A stretch of DNA of 64,000 nt. Source: Strongylocentrotus purpuratus. Its lineage: Eukaryota > Echinodermata > Echinoidea > Camarodonta > Strongylocentrotidae. The notes under the pieces are model-generated. The model was given only the letters and a program-made list of their open reading frames with translations. It searched no databases and was not told the DNA's origin. Positions 1 through 11,080 of the stretch are shown piece after piece. The DNA lies in contig NW_022145594.1 in NCBI RefSeq assembly GCF_000002235.5, forward strand, positions 20,737,390 to 20,801,389, written 5' to 3'. The first letter of the stretch is position 1. Every line of letters begins with the position of its first letter. Position numbers and translations under genes: made by a program.

Positions 1-327
1 ATAGGTTTACATGTTAAAAAATGGTCTGAGCGATCGAGGATACCGTACGTGTGCGAAGAATTGGTCGGTAATTTCAATACAATTGAATCTCGATCGATCT
101 TACCGACAATTTTATCTTGCATTGTTGACATGAAGACGAAAATAAACTTCCAAAAACAAAAAAACAACATCTGCCGATAGATCTTGATCTAAGTTCGTGC
201 CAATATGCATTGCAAAAGTAAAAGAAAGGCCCGTTTAATGGAGCAGCGGCGAAGCGTCGACCACGCGAAGCCGTTTTCAATTCATGTTAATGTATATATT
301 AAAGAAAACTACGTTGCATGGTGACAG

Positions 328-408
328 AGCGCGCTGGCCGAGCGGATTAAGGCGCTGACTCTAGTTATTTCATCGTTGTTACGCAAGAGTTCGAATCCCA
401 TCTTCGAC
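328..408 (+). pseudogene. tRNA-Leu-like pseudogene or SINE head
   Basis: An A-box-like segment (TGGCCGAGCGGATTAAGGCG, from 335) and a B box (GAGTTCGAATCCC) are spaced as in a class II tRNA with a long variable arm. The 5' acceptor strand does not pair with the 3' strand and the anticodon stem does not close. A T run follows at once. A degenerate tRNA or a tRNA-derived SINE head fits better than a working tRNA. Confidence 0.5.
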
Positions 409-440
409 AAAAGTTTTTTTTTTTTTTTCGGCATATACAA

Positions 441-603
441 GTATTAATGACTGCTTTAATATTCGAGAAATAGTTGTTTTTATACGCTCTCGGGAAGGTT
501 ACAATTGGGCTATTCCCCTCGGCACGCCTCGGGTTATAGCACAATTCCAACCTTCCCTTGAGCGTATAAAAACAACTATTTCTCTCAAAGCAGTCATTAA
601 TAC
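441..603. repeat. Foldback element with ~70-nt arms
   Basis: The left arm, starting GTATTAATGACTGCTTT, and the right arm, ending AAAGCAGTCATTAATAC, are reverse complements with few mismatches over about 70 nt. A short loop with C/G-rich palindromes separates them. The structure resembles a foldback or MITE element. No flanking duplication is clear. Confidence 0.75.
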
Positions 604-786
604 TATACTATGTAGGTCAAGCCACAATGTTTGTCTAACCTGGCAACAACTAATGTATGCAGTTCGGATTCTGTCTATTGAAATACTATTATTCTTATCA
701 GGTGAATAAAATAATTTGAATTGAGGCACTTTACAAAGACTTATGCATCAAATTTGGTTACATTACGAAAATGGTCTATTGCTGTG

Positions 787-900
787 GTAGAACATCCCTT
801 CACTGCTATTATAATTTTGTAAAAATGTGTAGAACAGGTGAATATGCATGTGACACCTGTTCTACACATTTTTACGTAAAACCAGGGAAGGGATGTTCCT
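787..900. repeat. Inverted-repeat hairpin
   Basis: An inner pair of 22-nt perfect arms (819-840 and 854-875) is enclosed by an outer pair built on AACATCCCTTC and its reverse complement GAAGGGATGTT. It may be a short MITE. No coding content. Confidence 0.75.
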
Positions 901-1084
901 TTGTCTACCTGAGGAACTGTATATTTTATGCGCACGCGGCATATATTAGTACCGTACTAGATTTAGGAAAATCAAGGTTGACGCATTTTCGATCGCCGAC
1001 TGAGACGACGTGACGTATGCGCAGTGCCTTAAAATGACGTCACACGTTGCAGTCAAAGCTGTCGACGTGCAAATCTAAAAGTCC

Positions 1085-1210
1085 CTAATGAAGCACTGGG
1101 ACACACGCGGAACCCGAGAAGCCATCGCAATTCACCACCACAACACCGTGCCCCAAGACTCAGGATTATACATCAACGACATCTGGAAAACCCTCATCAA
1201 CAAGTCCCCA
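1085..1210 (+). pseudogene. Penelope-like element, C-terminal fragment
   Basis: The plus-strand reading frame from 1088 gives a short stretch with REAI, then DSGLYINDIW about 20 residues on. This resembles the extreme C-terminus of Penelope-like retroelements (the GIY-YIG end). The frame continues to 1483 as Pro/Thr/Arg-rich sequence that I do not recognise. No reverse-transcriptase motif is nearby, so this is at most a 5'-truncated fragment. The assignment rests on motif resemblance only. Confidence 0.4.
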
Positions 1211-1934
1211 GTCACTCCTCCTCCACCACCCCCGCCGACACCTGCACATCAACCACCACCACCACCCGCCGAACCATCAAAGCAGCCGCCAGCCCCACAG
1301 CTACAATGCACAGCAGACGACAGCAGACTACAACGACGCCTACGTCGGGGACACACACAGCGTCTCGCCGACAGCACACCCCGCTCATGGATTCCAATCT
1401 CCCCCAAGTCGGCAACCCGGAGACTCCAGCCCAGACGGACAAGCAGACGCACAAGCAGAACACCCATGTCCACTCCCCGATGACTCAAGCTCACACGGTC
1501 ACGTATATTTTCTCCCTCGTCCGCACCACGGTGACTTAAGCTCACGCACGCCAGCTACTCTCCACTCCTGACGACGAATAGTCAACCTGTTCGAAACGTC
1601 GAGCCACTCCCGCCACCATCCTCTCCAAGCGCTATAGTTCTCCTTAGAACTATAAGCCAAGAAAGATAACTAACAGTCTTTTTCAGGACTACTCACCCTC
1701 TAGCCTATCCGATATGCGTCGGGCTTTTTTGGCCTATTTTATTCCATGCGACATAAATATTCATGCAAGAGCTTTACAGGAGGTTCGTAGATTTTCTACG
1801 AACAAAACAAAAAACATGAAAGGAAACTAGAATTTAAATCGTCACGAGGACGAATAAGGTGGTCTGTCTTCAAGTCTTATGATAGATTATAATATTTACT
1901 ATATTGAGAAAGGGAGAAGTTATATAGACATGTA

Positions 1935-2035
1935 AACAATGATGATCATGATGATGATCATGATGATGATGATCTTGATAGTAATGGTGATGACGATGAT
2001 GATGATGATGATGATGTTGATGATCATCATCAACA
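1935..2035. repeat. (GAT)n-type microsatellite
   Basis: Imperfect ATG/GAT trinucleotide repeats. Open frames on the minus strand over it are Ile/His-rich artefacts. Confidence 0.8.
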
Positions 2036-2077
2036 GACCATGATGACATCTGATTGAAAAAAATGAGGGGACATTTA

Positions 2078-2222
2078 GATAGCATATAGTCTCAGCTACA
2101 ACATACTCCAAAATCAACAAAAACCAAGAGGAAATAACGCCGATATTGCTCGCAAAAGACAGGAATGTAGAATCCAGATTTGAGAAAAAGTCATCTCCCG
2201 TAGGGACTACACGCAAAAAGTA
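2078..2222. repeat. Direct repeat, copy 1
   Basis: About 145 bp that recurs diverged at 2527-2671. Both contain GACAGGAATGTAGAATCCAG followed by TTTGAGAAAAAGTCAT. Probably a diverged dispersed repeat. Confidence 0.7.
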
Positions 2223-2348
2223 ATGGATCAAGTGATAATAGGGTAATAATAAAGTAAATATGATTGTTTATTACATTATATGCGATTCTACGTGTTTTAA
2301 TATTCAAAGGAGATGGTAGAGTGAAAGTTTAAAAAGAAAACAAATTGT

Positions 2349-2425
2349 TGGAGACGCCCGGACTCGAACCAGGGACCTCAAGGTCGGAAGTCAAGTGCGT
2401 TACCAATATACCAAAACATTTCCCA
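2349..2425 (-). pseudogene. tRNA-like pseudogene
   Basis: Read on the minus strand there is a B box (GGTTCGAGTCC), a D-arm-like TTGGTAACGC and a 3' GTCTCCA end. The 5' acceptor strand (GGAAATG) does not pair with it and the anticodon stem is weak; a TCC triplet lies at the anticodon position. A degenerate tRNA or SINE is likely. Confidence 0.4.
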
Positions 2426-2526
2426 TAGCGATTACACGTAAACGGAAAATATAATTCTCAAATCCCACTTTGCAAGTGAAATATGAGCATGATCCCGGCA
2501 TCTGATCGAGAAATTAATGGCACACT

Positions 2527-2671
2527 AGTGATAGCTTATTGTCTCAGCTACAACATATTCGATGCTCAGCGAAAACGAAAGTAAAACGACGGAGATATTG
2601 CTCGTGAAAGACAGGAATGTAGAATCCAGTTTTGAGAAAAAGTCATGTCCCATAGAGAATACACGCAAAAT
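2527..2671. repeat. Direct repeat, copy 2
   Basis: Diverged second copy of the segment at 2078-2222, same orientation, about 450 bp downstream. Confidence 0.7.
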
Positions 2672-3603
2672 GTGAAAAATTGACATGCCTCCTTTAATCG
2701 CAAAAATACGCCATGATATCTTTGTCAAAATGAAATATCGTGGTGACTGCATTTGTAGAGAATTGTATATCAAAATTTGGAAAAAAATCGATCATCTATT
2801 TTACAGAGATACAGTCAATTTTCCAAAAATATGCTGACGTCATAATATACAAATTAAAATTTTGAGTTCGGAGGCCATTATGGTGACGTCATGAGTTAAT
2901 TGACGGTCAAATGAGACATGAAATCATATCTCCGACTCGTGCTTTATCAAGATATGAAAAAAAAATTGCGGTAACCTTGCATGCTAAAGAGCTACAATTA
3001 ATTTTTTGTATAGGCATGTTTTTGCCCCTATATGCTATGTATTACAAGAGCTCGCACGCGCGGATATGTATCTTAAATGGACGCTCATTCTGTTATTAAT
3101 GGTCAGAAAAAGGTGAACAAGGTATCAAAATGCTTGAAAAAATGTGCTAAATATGATGACAGAGAAATGTTGGCGATTCAAAAACAAGTACGCGCGAAAT
3201 CGCGCGCGGTGAGCGTGTTTTTTGGCAAAATGCTTTAAATGGCCTGAAACGTATGCAAAATAAATTCGAGACGATTTGGAGCATTTTGAAATTTTGCGTG
3301 CGCGCTCACGCGCGGACGTTCGCATGCGCGCGCGTTTTTTGACCTGAAATTGACCAGACGGATATTGACCTTAATCATGATAAATATGAATAAGAAATGC
3401 CTTTCCGTTATGAAGATACGATCATGAGTTGAAAGTACAAAAAAAAAATGGCGTCTAGGTGACGCCATGAAGACCTGGTGACCTTGAAAATGTTCCTTTC
3501 ACGTCTCATGACAATGACTTATGACTGTGCCAAAATTGAAAGAAATTGATTAAACTGATCTTGAGTTATCCTCGAAACAAAAATGTTTGGAGAAATAAAA
3601 ATA

Positions 3604-3650
3604 AATAATAATAAGAAGAAGAAGAAGAAGAAGAAGAAGAAAAAAAAATT
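3604..3650. repeat. (AAG)n microsatellite
   Basis: A run of AAG triplets followed by poly-A. Confidence 0.85.
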
Positions 3651-3954
3651 CTGACGAAAACAATAGGTGGTCTGTCGTTGACAGACCATCTAATAAAACT
3701 TTTTGCATGCACCAGTGATGATAGGCGTTCGGGCTGACGCCCGCGCCGATGTCAGTCTCCATAACGCGATTAGTACATGTAAAGCCCGACGCATACTGGA
3801 TAGGCTACTCACCCTCAAGAAAGATTACCGAGAGTCAATCCTCCATCTCTCTCACATGGTGCACCCGCAAGCCTACTGCATCTATACATCATCACGCAAG
3901 CCGATACTTACAAGCAGCATCTAAATCAATATTTATATAATTTGAAGCCTTTCT

Positions 3955-4135
3955 GTACTAGTTTGGCCAGGAGGGATTAGACATTCCAGCATGGTCAGTG
4001 ACAGGTGGTTATCTCATCAAATCAGCTCTCAATTAACATAATAACTGTGAAGAGGACCATGATGGTCAATAATTAGGGATTGTTTTCTATATAGAGGGCG
4101 CAAGTAGCTATAAATAGTGCAGTGGGGCTTTAACA
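3955..4135 (+). repeat. Dispersed repeat, copy 1 of 4
   Basis: Shares GTGGTTATCTCATCAAATCA and, about 90 bp on, AGAGGGCGCAAGTAGCTATA with 6108-6300. It recurs in reverse orientation at 41425-41612 and 45058-45238. No coding capacity. A SINE or MITE family is likely. Confidence 0.8.
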
Positions 4136-4403
4136 ACTGTAGTAAGTTTGGTGCTCATTTTTAGACAAAAATGTACAATTGTGCCTGAATGTGTTGCTGT
4201 GCTGCCGTACAATTAATGAAAGCAGATATGAACACTTGTTCTTCAGCTTTTAAAAAAGATTTTATTTACATAGGCCTATAAATTATGTTGCATGATAAAA
4301 TGGATGTGTTAAGGTTTATTGCTGCTCCCTGAGATTTTTCTTACTTTTGCCTGGTTTATGTATGCAGCCCTGTATAATTCTATTTTCTTTTCTTTGGTAA
4401 CAG

Positions 4404-6483
4404 TTGGTAATAAGCCATGAAGAGGAAATCCAATTTGAACCTGCCTATTCAGAACAAGAAGTCTTTATTCAGGCAGGACAAGGTCATCTCAGGATGGCCT
4501 GTAACGTAAATGAGACGGAAATTGAACATGCTGTAAGTTAAATTGAATCCATACATCATGGGATGATCTTATGTGAATTTTTCTACTTGTATCAAAACAT
4601 ACAGGTACACATGCCTTATATTTTAATGTTTAGTTGAAGACAAAAACATCTGAAAGGATGTCCAACTTAAAACTATTGTTGAACTCTGTTATTTAAAAAC
4701 TAAGCTTCTTTCTCTACAAATGAGGAAATAGTAGATAATTACTATGTTTTTCAGAGTGGTTTTCTGTTTTTTCAATGATGTGGACATTAAAAGAAAAGTA
4801 TGACAAATATTGTGGACTTAGAAATCCACTTGGGGTATGTTGGTGTTATGGTACTGTTGAGGGTCACATGCTAAGGTTAAAGGTCATTTGGGGTCATGTG
4901 TTAAAGTTACATGTGCCTGCAACACTCTTTTGGTACAAGTAGTGTTGCCTCTGTCACTTCAATTGTAATTTCCTTTCTGTAGCTCAGTAAAAAATACTTT
5001 TCAAACAAGACCATTTTGAGGAGAGTTTTAAACTTAAAACTTGTGGATGCTTCCTTCATATGAGATTGGATGGTGTACCAAAGTGCAGGGGCAGCATAAG
5101 TAAATGGCCACTCTCCTAAAATCTTGGGCGGAACAACCAGACCTCGCAAGAGATTTTTTCTGAGCCGATTTTAGACTGCTTGAGGGTGCATACCTTAAGG
5201 ACTCATGACACTGATAGGTTGAAATAGGATTTATGTTACTGCTCTAAGACGGATTATGTGAGAGTATAATTTTCTAGGTTTGGGTTAGCAATCTTGCCGC
5301 AGAGTTGAAATTGATGGATCTGTAACGTTGGAATGGTAGGAATTACGTACTCTAGACTCTATAGACATTAATTTCTAATACAAAGTTCTAGAGCAGATGA
5401 CTGATAAAGGAAAAATAAAAGGTAAGTTTTGTTTACCTACTCTTTTGATGACCCCGTTCAATTTTTTTTTTAAAGGTTGTCTCCTACGATAGACTAATGA
5501 GTGAAGCCATGATCTGTGAGCACTTTGTACTGGACTTTCCCCACCAGCCAGACAGTGTTTTAGTGTCACTGAAAGTAGGACAAAATGAAAACCGAGAGGT
5601 TAAACTCGTCTTTCGATTGGATTTCTCAACCCCTTACAGAACAGTGAGAGCTTTCCCACAAGATCCAGGTATTTTGGTCTTAAGAGAAAAATGAATCTCA
5701 CAAATTCATTTTTTTTTGGTGAGATTTATTATTCGTTTATTGGATTTAAAGGATTGCTCTTCAAATGCCCTCTATTCAAAATACGACAAGAAAAAGCTGA
5801 CTTCTTTGGACCAACCAGTCATTCCATGATGTGTTTGAGCACCCATTTATGTGTGCAGCGCATATGTGCTTTTCATCAAGTTAAATCTAGTAAATATCAA
5901 GTAGATGATTTGAAAGCTCAGTGTCCACTTACTCCTATGTACTAGGCAATCAACCTTTACTTCCAGATAGGTTCTTTCTCAATCTTTTTGCATGATCAGA
6001 ACTAGGCTTTATCTTAAATAAATTAATGTGGCAAAATTGTTTGGTTGTCTTCGGCCGCCCGCTCGTCATTTTCGGGCCGCTCGTATTTTTTTTTTTTTCT
6101 TAAACTCATTTTAAAGCCCATCTGTACTAGTTTACAAGAGGGATTTGACCACCCTGCAAGGTCACTGGACAGGTGGTTATCTCATCAAATCAGCTCTCAG
6201 TTAATATATGATAAAGAGGATCATGGGGGACCAATGGTCACCGATTAGGCATTGTTTGATACATAGAGGGCGCAAGTAGCTATAAGTAGTACAATTGAGA
6301 ATATAAAAGGTGCTGTATTTCAAAGCCCAAAATACTTTCTGTGTTGGTCTTGATATTCATTGTACATTAAACTAGTCTTTTACCATATTAAAGTGTTTTA
6401 TAGACTTTGTTTGTTTAAATTCTTGACAATCCCAATTATTTGTTTTTTTCATGGAAACAAAAATTATTATAAAAAAAGAAATG

Positions 6484-6525
<42 letters not shown>

Positions 6526-7091
6526 AAAAAAAATACACACAAAAAATGAATTTAAAAAAAAAAAAAAAAAATCCGCCCGCCCGCCCCTTCTCCAGAAAAG
6601 CAACCGAGGACAACCAAACATTTTCATGTTTGTTTTGCCTTACAGCTGATTGAGGCACTCTTGTCGGACTCTTGTTGTTGTAATTTTGTATTTTCTAATA
6701 CTCCTATTGATCTTACTTGTTTTTATTTTGTAGCTTTGTTTTAGATGAAATTTTTCATTTAAGTGCAGGAAATTACACATTCCCTAATTTGTGTGATATT
6801 TCAGGTAGATTAGACTTTGATGAAAAGCTGATCGCTGTTGCTCGAAAACTTACCAGGCGTGATGAGATAGATAATCTCGGAAAGGCTCTCGGCTTTATGG
6901 GAGGAGATATCAAACATTATGACAACACAAACATGAAGAATCCAGATTCGTGTATGGGTACACTGTCAATGCTCCGAGACTGGAGAGTGAACCAAAACAA
7001 GCAAACTGAGGCCACAGAGTGTGAAGCCCTGAAGGGTGTTCTAAGGGAGGCTGGTCAAAATCGTCTTGCTGATGAGCTATTTGGTACTTAA
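4404..7091 (+). CDS. UPA-death-domain protein, 3' part of a ZU5-UPA-DD-type gene (unit 1)
   Basis: Three exons in compatible phase: 4404-4532 (43 codons, phase 0), 5476-5668 and 6805-7091, ending in TAA. The first two match, exon for exon, the UPA exons of unit 3 at 16155 and 19384. The last is a death domain of about 90 residues with DEI..LGKALGF, a central Trp (LRDWR) and a C-terminal ALKGVLREAGQ...LADEL helix. UPA and DD form a supramodule with ZU5 in UNC5 receptors, PIDD and ankyrins, where the DD recruits other death-fold proteins. The ZU5 and N-terminal exons are not seen and should lie left of the window. Splice sites are canonical GT/AG. A minus-strand retrotransposon remnant and a dispersed repeat sit in the introns. 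The family call is firm; the exact role is unknown. Confidence 0.75.
4925..5150 (-). pseudogene. Non-LTR retrotransposon C-terminal remnant
   Basis: The minus-strand frame contains AAPALWYTIQ followed by FKTLLKMVLF, the usual layout of the C-terminal tail after the reverse transcriptase in LINE ORF2 proteins. It lies inside the first intron of unit 1. No RT core is present. Confidence 0.55.
6108..6300 (+). repeat. Dispersed repeat, copy 2 of 4
   Basis: Same family as 3955-4135. It lies in the intron before the unit 1 DD exon. Confidence 0.8.
6489..6570. repeat. Long T tract followed by A tract
   Basis: About 34 T, then a short A/T-rich linker and an A run, able to fold back. Low complexity, possibly the remains of a retroposed tail pair. 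Confidence 0.8.
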
Positions 7092-8477
7092 AATGAAATG
7101 CGAATTATGTGATTCTCTATTGAGGACTACCTTGTTCTATAATGAGACATATACTTATGTATATAAATAGAGATGTGAGAGTATAATGGTTGTGTAGCTT
7201 AATTAATATACTATGTCCCTTTTGCAGCCAACATCAAATTCTGTAGAACTTTATAGGAATTATGAATATGTCATGTATGTCCTATCTTTGAAATTTAAAC
7301 ATTAGCAGTGTCCTAGTATAATTATGGAAGGAAACATGTTTACCTTCTAGAATTCGCTGTCAGAAACTATTGAGTGAATGACATCTTTTTTTCTTTGGTA
7401 ATAACATACATAAAATGAGCTGTAACAGGTACATGAGCATTACATTTTTTTTTGTCTACATCACTAACCCACTACTTGTAATGGCCAAAATTAAAATAAT
7501 TGCATCTTTGTGCAGCACAAAACGTACAACCATTTGGTAAAAGCGTCTAAAAACCAGACTATTACTTAGGTGATTGCAATCACTTAAGTCGATTCGACAA
7601 CTGATGGTCGTTATTTTCCCTTTAAATTTTTTGAGTGAAGTTCTAAATTAGTATTGTCTTTCAAATGCCGTTAGAATTTAACCTTTCATTTTTTTTTGGC
7701 CTGCAAATGGGACATACACACATGCAAGGCTCAAAATACACGTGGGCGGTGGGCGATTCGCCCCCGTGAGCTCCATAATCGCTTTCGTCAGATTGCTCAC
7801 GGGGGTGATTGCAAAATTAAAAATCGCCTCAGTGGAATTATAAAATTTAACTTTCACACAATATTGAGTTTCAAACCTTAAACCAATGAAATGGAACTAT
7901 GGAAATTAGGTTAGCGTGCAAGATTTTTCGCTCGAATTTTTCGGTGTCTAGAGGCTGCCATATTGTAAACAAATGAACGCTTTTTCTGAAAATGACAAAA
8001 TACGGCGCGGTCAATATATTTCCACTCGTCTCTACACGCAAAGTCTATACGGGCAGGGAGACCAAGGAAAATACAAAGAATATTCCCCTCCGTTCCTACT
8101 GCTAGTGAAAACTAGGGCAATACGGTTTTGTAAATGACCAGCTCAGATGTCTGATACGGGTAAGAATATATTGCCTGCAACAGAAACATATTTCCCCGAG
8201 TCATAAGATGAGGGCAATATTTAAGGGCGATATTTTTTCAATTTCCATAATTCGCGAATGTATGTTTCTCATATTTCTCAAATTCACCTTTAAAATGATC
8301 GTCCGTGATACCAAGTATAATAAATAATATTGGTGATACGTGATTGTGGAGTTGTTCTACCCTTTAAAATTTGTACCGGTAGTTGAATATTAAGTTTACT
8401 TTATTCAGCCCTCAGAGTCATAGGAAAATGAGTAATACATGTATTTCAATGTTATTCTTGCCTGGTTCTCAACACAG
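7092..8477. other. Intergenic stretch, nothing recognised
   Basis: AT-rich sequence between units 1 and 2. A small hairpin lies near 7744-7806 (CACGTGGGCGG...CACGGGGGTG). I see no coding exon or delimited transposon. Confidence 0.5.
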
Positions 8478-9624
8478 CAGAACAACTGCAAGGTGCATCA
8501 TGTCCAAAGAAACTGCAAACATCACATCAAAGTAAAGAGGAAATTCTGGAGTAAGTTATATGATCATTTCTTTCACTGGTAATACTGTAAGCATGGTTAG
8601 TAGATTCAAGATTGAGATAAGAGCAGCATAATAATAATATATATTAATAAAACGGTGCATATATGTGCAGATAAAGACATCAAATCACTAACGCCTATGG
8701 AGGAAGGAGGCCCAAGGTGGCAGTTTGCAGCTCCCCCCCCCCCTCCCAACAAATTTTCAACAAAAAATAATAATATCCAGCTTCATTACATATAGAAATT
8801 ATTGCAAAGTAAATGATAATCAAATTGCTCCAAAAACTGCATGATTACAGTGTGGACATTATTTCCTTGAATATTTTTTTCTGGTCGGTTGCAATGTAAG
8901 TTTGCAATTATAAAAAAAACTTCAATAAACTAAGGGAATGGTAAATATGGCTATCATATCGTTTAATCGATGTCCAATATATATATATATATATATACGG
9001 TAATTAAATGATCTTAGTACAACGTAAATTGAAACTAGTGTGAGGCTCACTCACAAATATAATTTTTGAATGTCACTATTCTCGTGGTGCATTTGATATA
9101 TCAAAATCTAAATTGTATGATTTCAAATTAGGTGGAGATGAGGAAAAAAATGTTTGTCACACTATATATATACATGTACAGGCAAGTTAGGGTAGGAGAA
9201 AGTGATATCAATGTGTTGCTTAAATAAACATGTAGCATTTGGCTATGATGTATTGATGCAACCCCAGCTCCCTCCTGATGTCAGTACATGTCATTAGAAA
9301 CATACTATCACACTTTTTTTGTTTATAAATATTTATTTTAGGAACATCTTTGGTAGACAGAAACACTTTGACAGATGGCTGACCACTACTAGGCCTGAAG
9401 AGATATATGATCTAGGGATGGCTCTCGGGTTTAAGCCAGAAGATATCCAACGTTATGTTTACACGAACGGGAAAAATCCAGATGTATCATCCATGGATAC
9501 ACTATCAGTGCTCCGAGACTGGAGAGAAAGGCAAACCAAGGCAACAGTGCGTGAAGCCCTGGAGCGTGTTCTAAGGGAGGCTGGTCAAAATCGTCTCGCT
9601 GATGAGCTATTTGGTACTTCATGA
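8478..9624 (+). CDS. Reduced death-domain unit (unit 2): short exon plus DD exon
   Basis: The DD exon 9342-9624 has a canonical acceptor and ends in TGA. Its start (GAAC, then GGTA.ACAG) matches the unit 3 DD exon and it enters in phase 2. The exon 8478-8550 has a GTAAGT donor and ends in exactly that phase, so splicing joins them in frame; it encodes about 24 polar residues I do not recognise. The DD keeps the central Trp and the C-terminal LREAGQ...LADEL helix. Compared with units 1 and 3 it lacks about five residues in helix 1 (LTT runs straight to RPEEI). No ZU5 or UPA exon lies between 7092 and 8478. It may be a degenerate duplicate or an alternative DD terminus. The DD is certain; the short exon is less so. 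Confidence 0.55.
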
Positions 9625-9660
9625 GATGCGAATTATATGATTCTCTATGGAGGACTACAA

Positions 9661-10331
9661 AAACGAATCCAAGAATTATCGATGTTTTATCATAACTTAC
9701 TCACAATTATAATTAATATATGACACATATTTGTAAAGCTTAGATCCTCTTTCATTTAATGCAACTCATATGCATATTTTACGCATGAGTGAATGAAACA
9801 ATTTGAAAAGAGGAAACCAATAAAAGTTATGTGGCGAGCGGTATCTGAATTTCAAGGAGGAAATCTCATTTCCAGAAAGTTAAATTTCTGCCTTTTCATA
9901 TGAAACCTCAATCAGGAAAAATGAGCAAAGAATAACAAAGTTCTGTTTGTTTAAAGTAATGCTTGCATTTCCATGATTAAACGAGTTCGCTTTCACTGGC
10001 TGCCTGCCGTAGCAACGAACATAGTTGACAAAAGAATTCATTCCGTTTTGTTGACGATCAGCCATGCACAAAGAAGACGATTGAGGTGTCATATGAAAAG
10101 GCAGGAACTCAACTTTCTAGAAATGTGATTTTCTCTTTGAAACTCAGATACCGTCCACCAATCGACTTTTGGGTTTCCTCTCTTAAAATTCATTTTAATC
10201 ACTCATGCGTCAAATATGCATCATATGAGTTGCATCAAATGAAAGAAGAAGATCTCAGCTTTCCAAATATGTGTCATTTATTAATTATAAATGTGTCTAA
10301 GTTATAATAAAACATCGATGATTCTCGGTTT
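9661..10331. mobile_element. Long foldback element with ~245-bp arms
   Basis: The left arm (about 9661-9905) and right arm (about 10088-10331) are imperfect reverse complements over their whole length, around a ~180-bp centre. Matching landmarks are TATCGATGTTTTAT near the outer left end and ATAAAACATCGATGA near the outer right end, and TTTTCATATGA / TCATATGAAAA at the inner ends. It starts 37 bp after the unit 2 stop. Open frames on both strands here are by-products of the palindrome. No transposase seen. Confidence 0.85.
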
Positions 10332-11080
10332 CTTTTTTTCAGGGTCGCACTGTACGTGTACAATAAAAATTATTGGAAATTCCCCTTTTTCAATTTGTAT
10401 TTTACCATTTTTCTTAATAATATTCTTGGTTGATATCGCATATCTATCCGCTTGACAGAAATATTATCCCTGACATCGGATTCAGGCTTGCCCGCACACA
10501 ATGTGTGCACATACTCCACTCCCCGGGGAGCATTCCAGCCAGGCACCATTTTGCAGACACTCGTAATGCTATGCGAACTAAAATGACCTTTGCATCCTAC
10601 CCGGAACCCATTTAACACCTGGGTGGAGAGAGGCAATGTAGACAAAATGCATTGCTTCAGAAATAAGTGTGTGCCAGGGGTATATTGAACCCAAGACCCT
10701 GGCATCTCCAGCTAAGTGTTTAAATCATTTGACTAAGATACCTCTACGGAAAATGGAAGGACATTCAAAATATATTTTACCATGCCATATCAATAAACAA
10801 TTTGGTCCAAGAAAGTATGCATATCTTGCATGTTAAACTGCATATAATTTTTAAGAAGTGATGTGTCCAAAAGATGAAGACTACTTCTAAACAATAATTT
10901 CCAGGTAGGTCGGTACTCTAAAAAAAAATCACCGCAATAAACCGTTGCTAACATGAATGAGCCTTTATTCGGGATATACTCGCAGACAATGTTTGAAATA
11001 ATAGTAGTAAATACCATGATGCATCCCTTTAATTTCAAGATGTTTGTTATAAAATCAACATTTGAAATATAGTCACATCT
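10332..11080. other. Intergenic stretch with a dispersed-repeat fragment
   Basis: Around 10480-10700 the sequence GCACACAATGTGTGCACATA, followed by ACTCCACTCCCCGGGGAG, resembles 19815-19860. It looks like a diverged dispersed repeat. No exon seen. Confidence 0.4.

Larger units (their letters stand above)
1..4403. other. Repeat-rich stretch without a recognised gene
   Basis: I see no supported coding exon here. It holds tRNA-like pseudogenes, two hairpin elements, a Penelope-like fragment, a direct repeat, GAT and AAG microsatellites, and one copy of a dispersed repeat, all listed separately. The 5' exons of the UPA-DD gene that starts at 4404 are not visible here and probably lie left of the window. 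Confidence 0.6.

Noticed and set aside
1249..1545. Overlapping frames on both strands at 1.2-1.5 kb
   Set aside because: CAC/CCA-rich low-complexity sequence; only the short Penelope-like stretch at 1085-1210 has any support.
9880..10307. Facing open frames of about 70 codons on both strands
   Set aside because: They mirror each other because they lie in the arms of the long palindrome.
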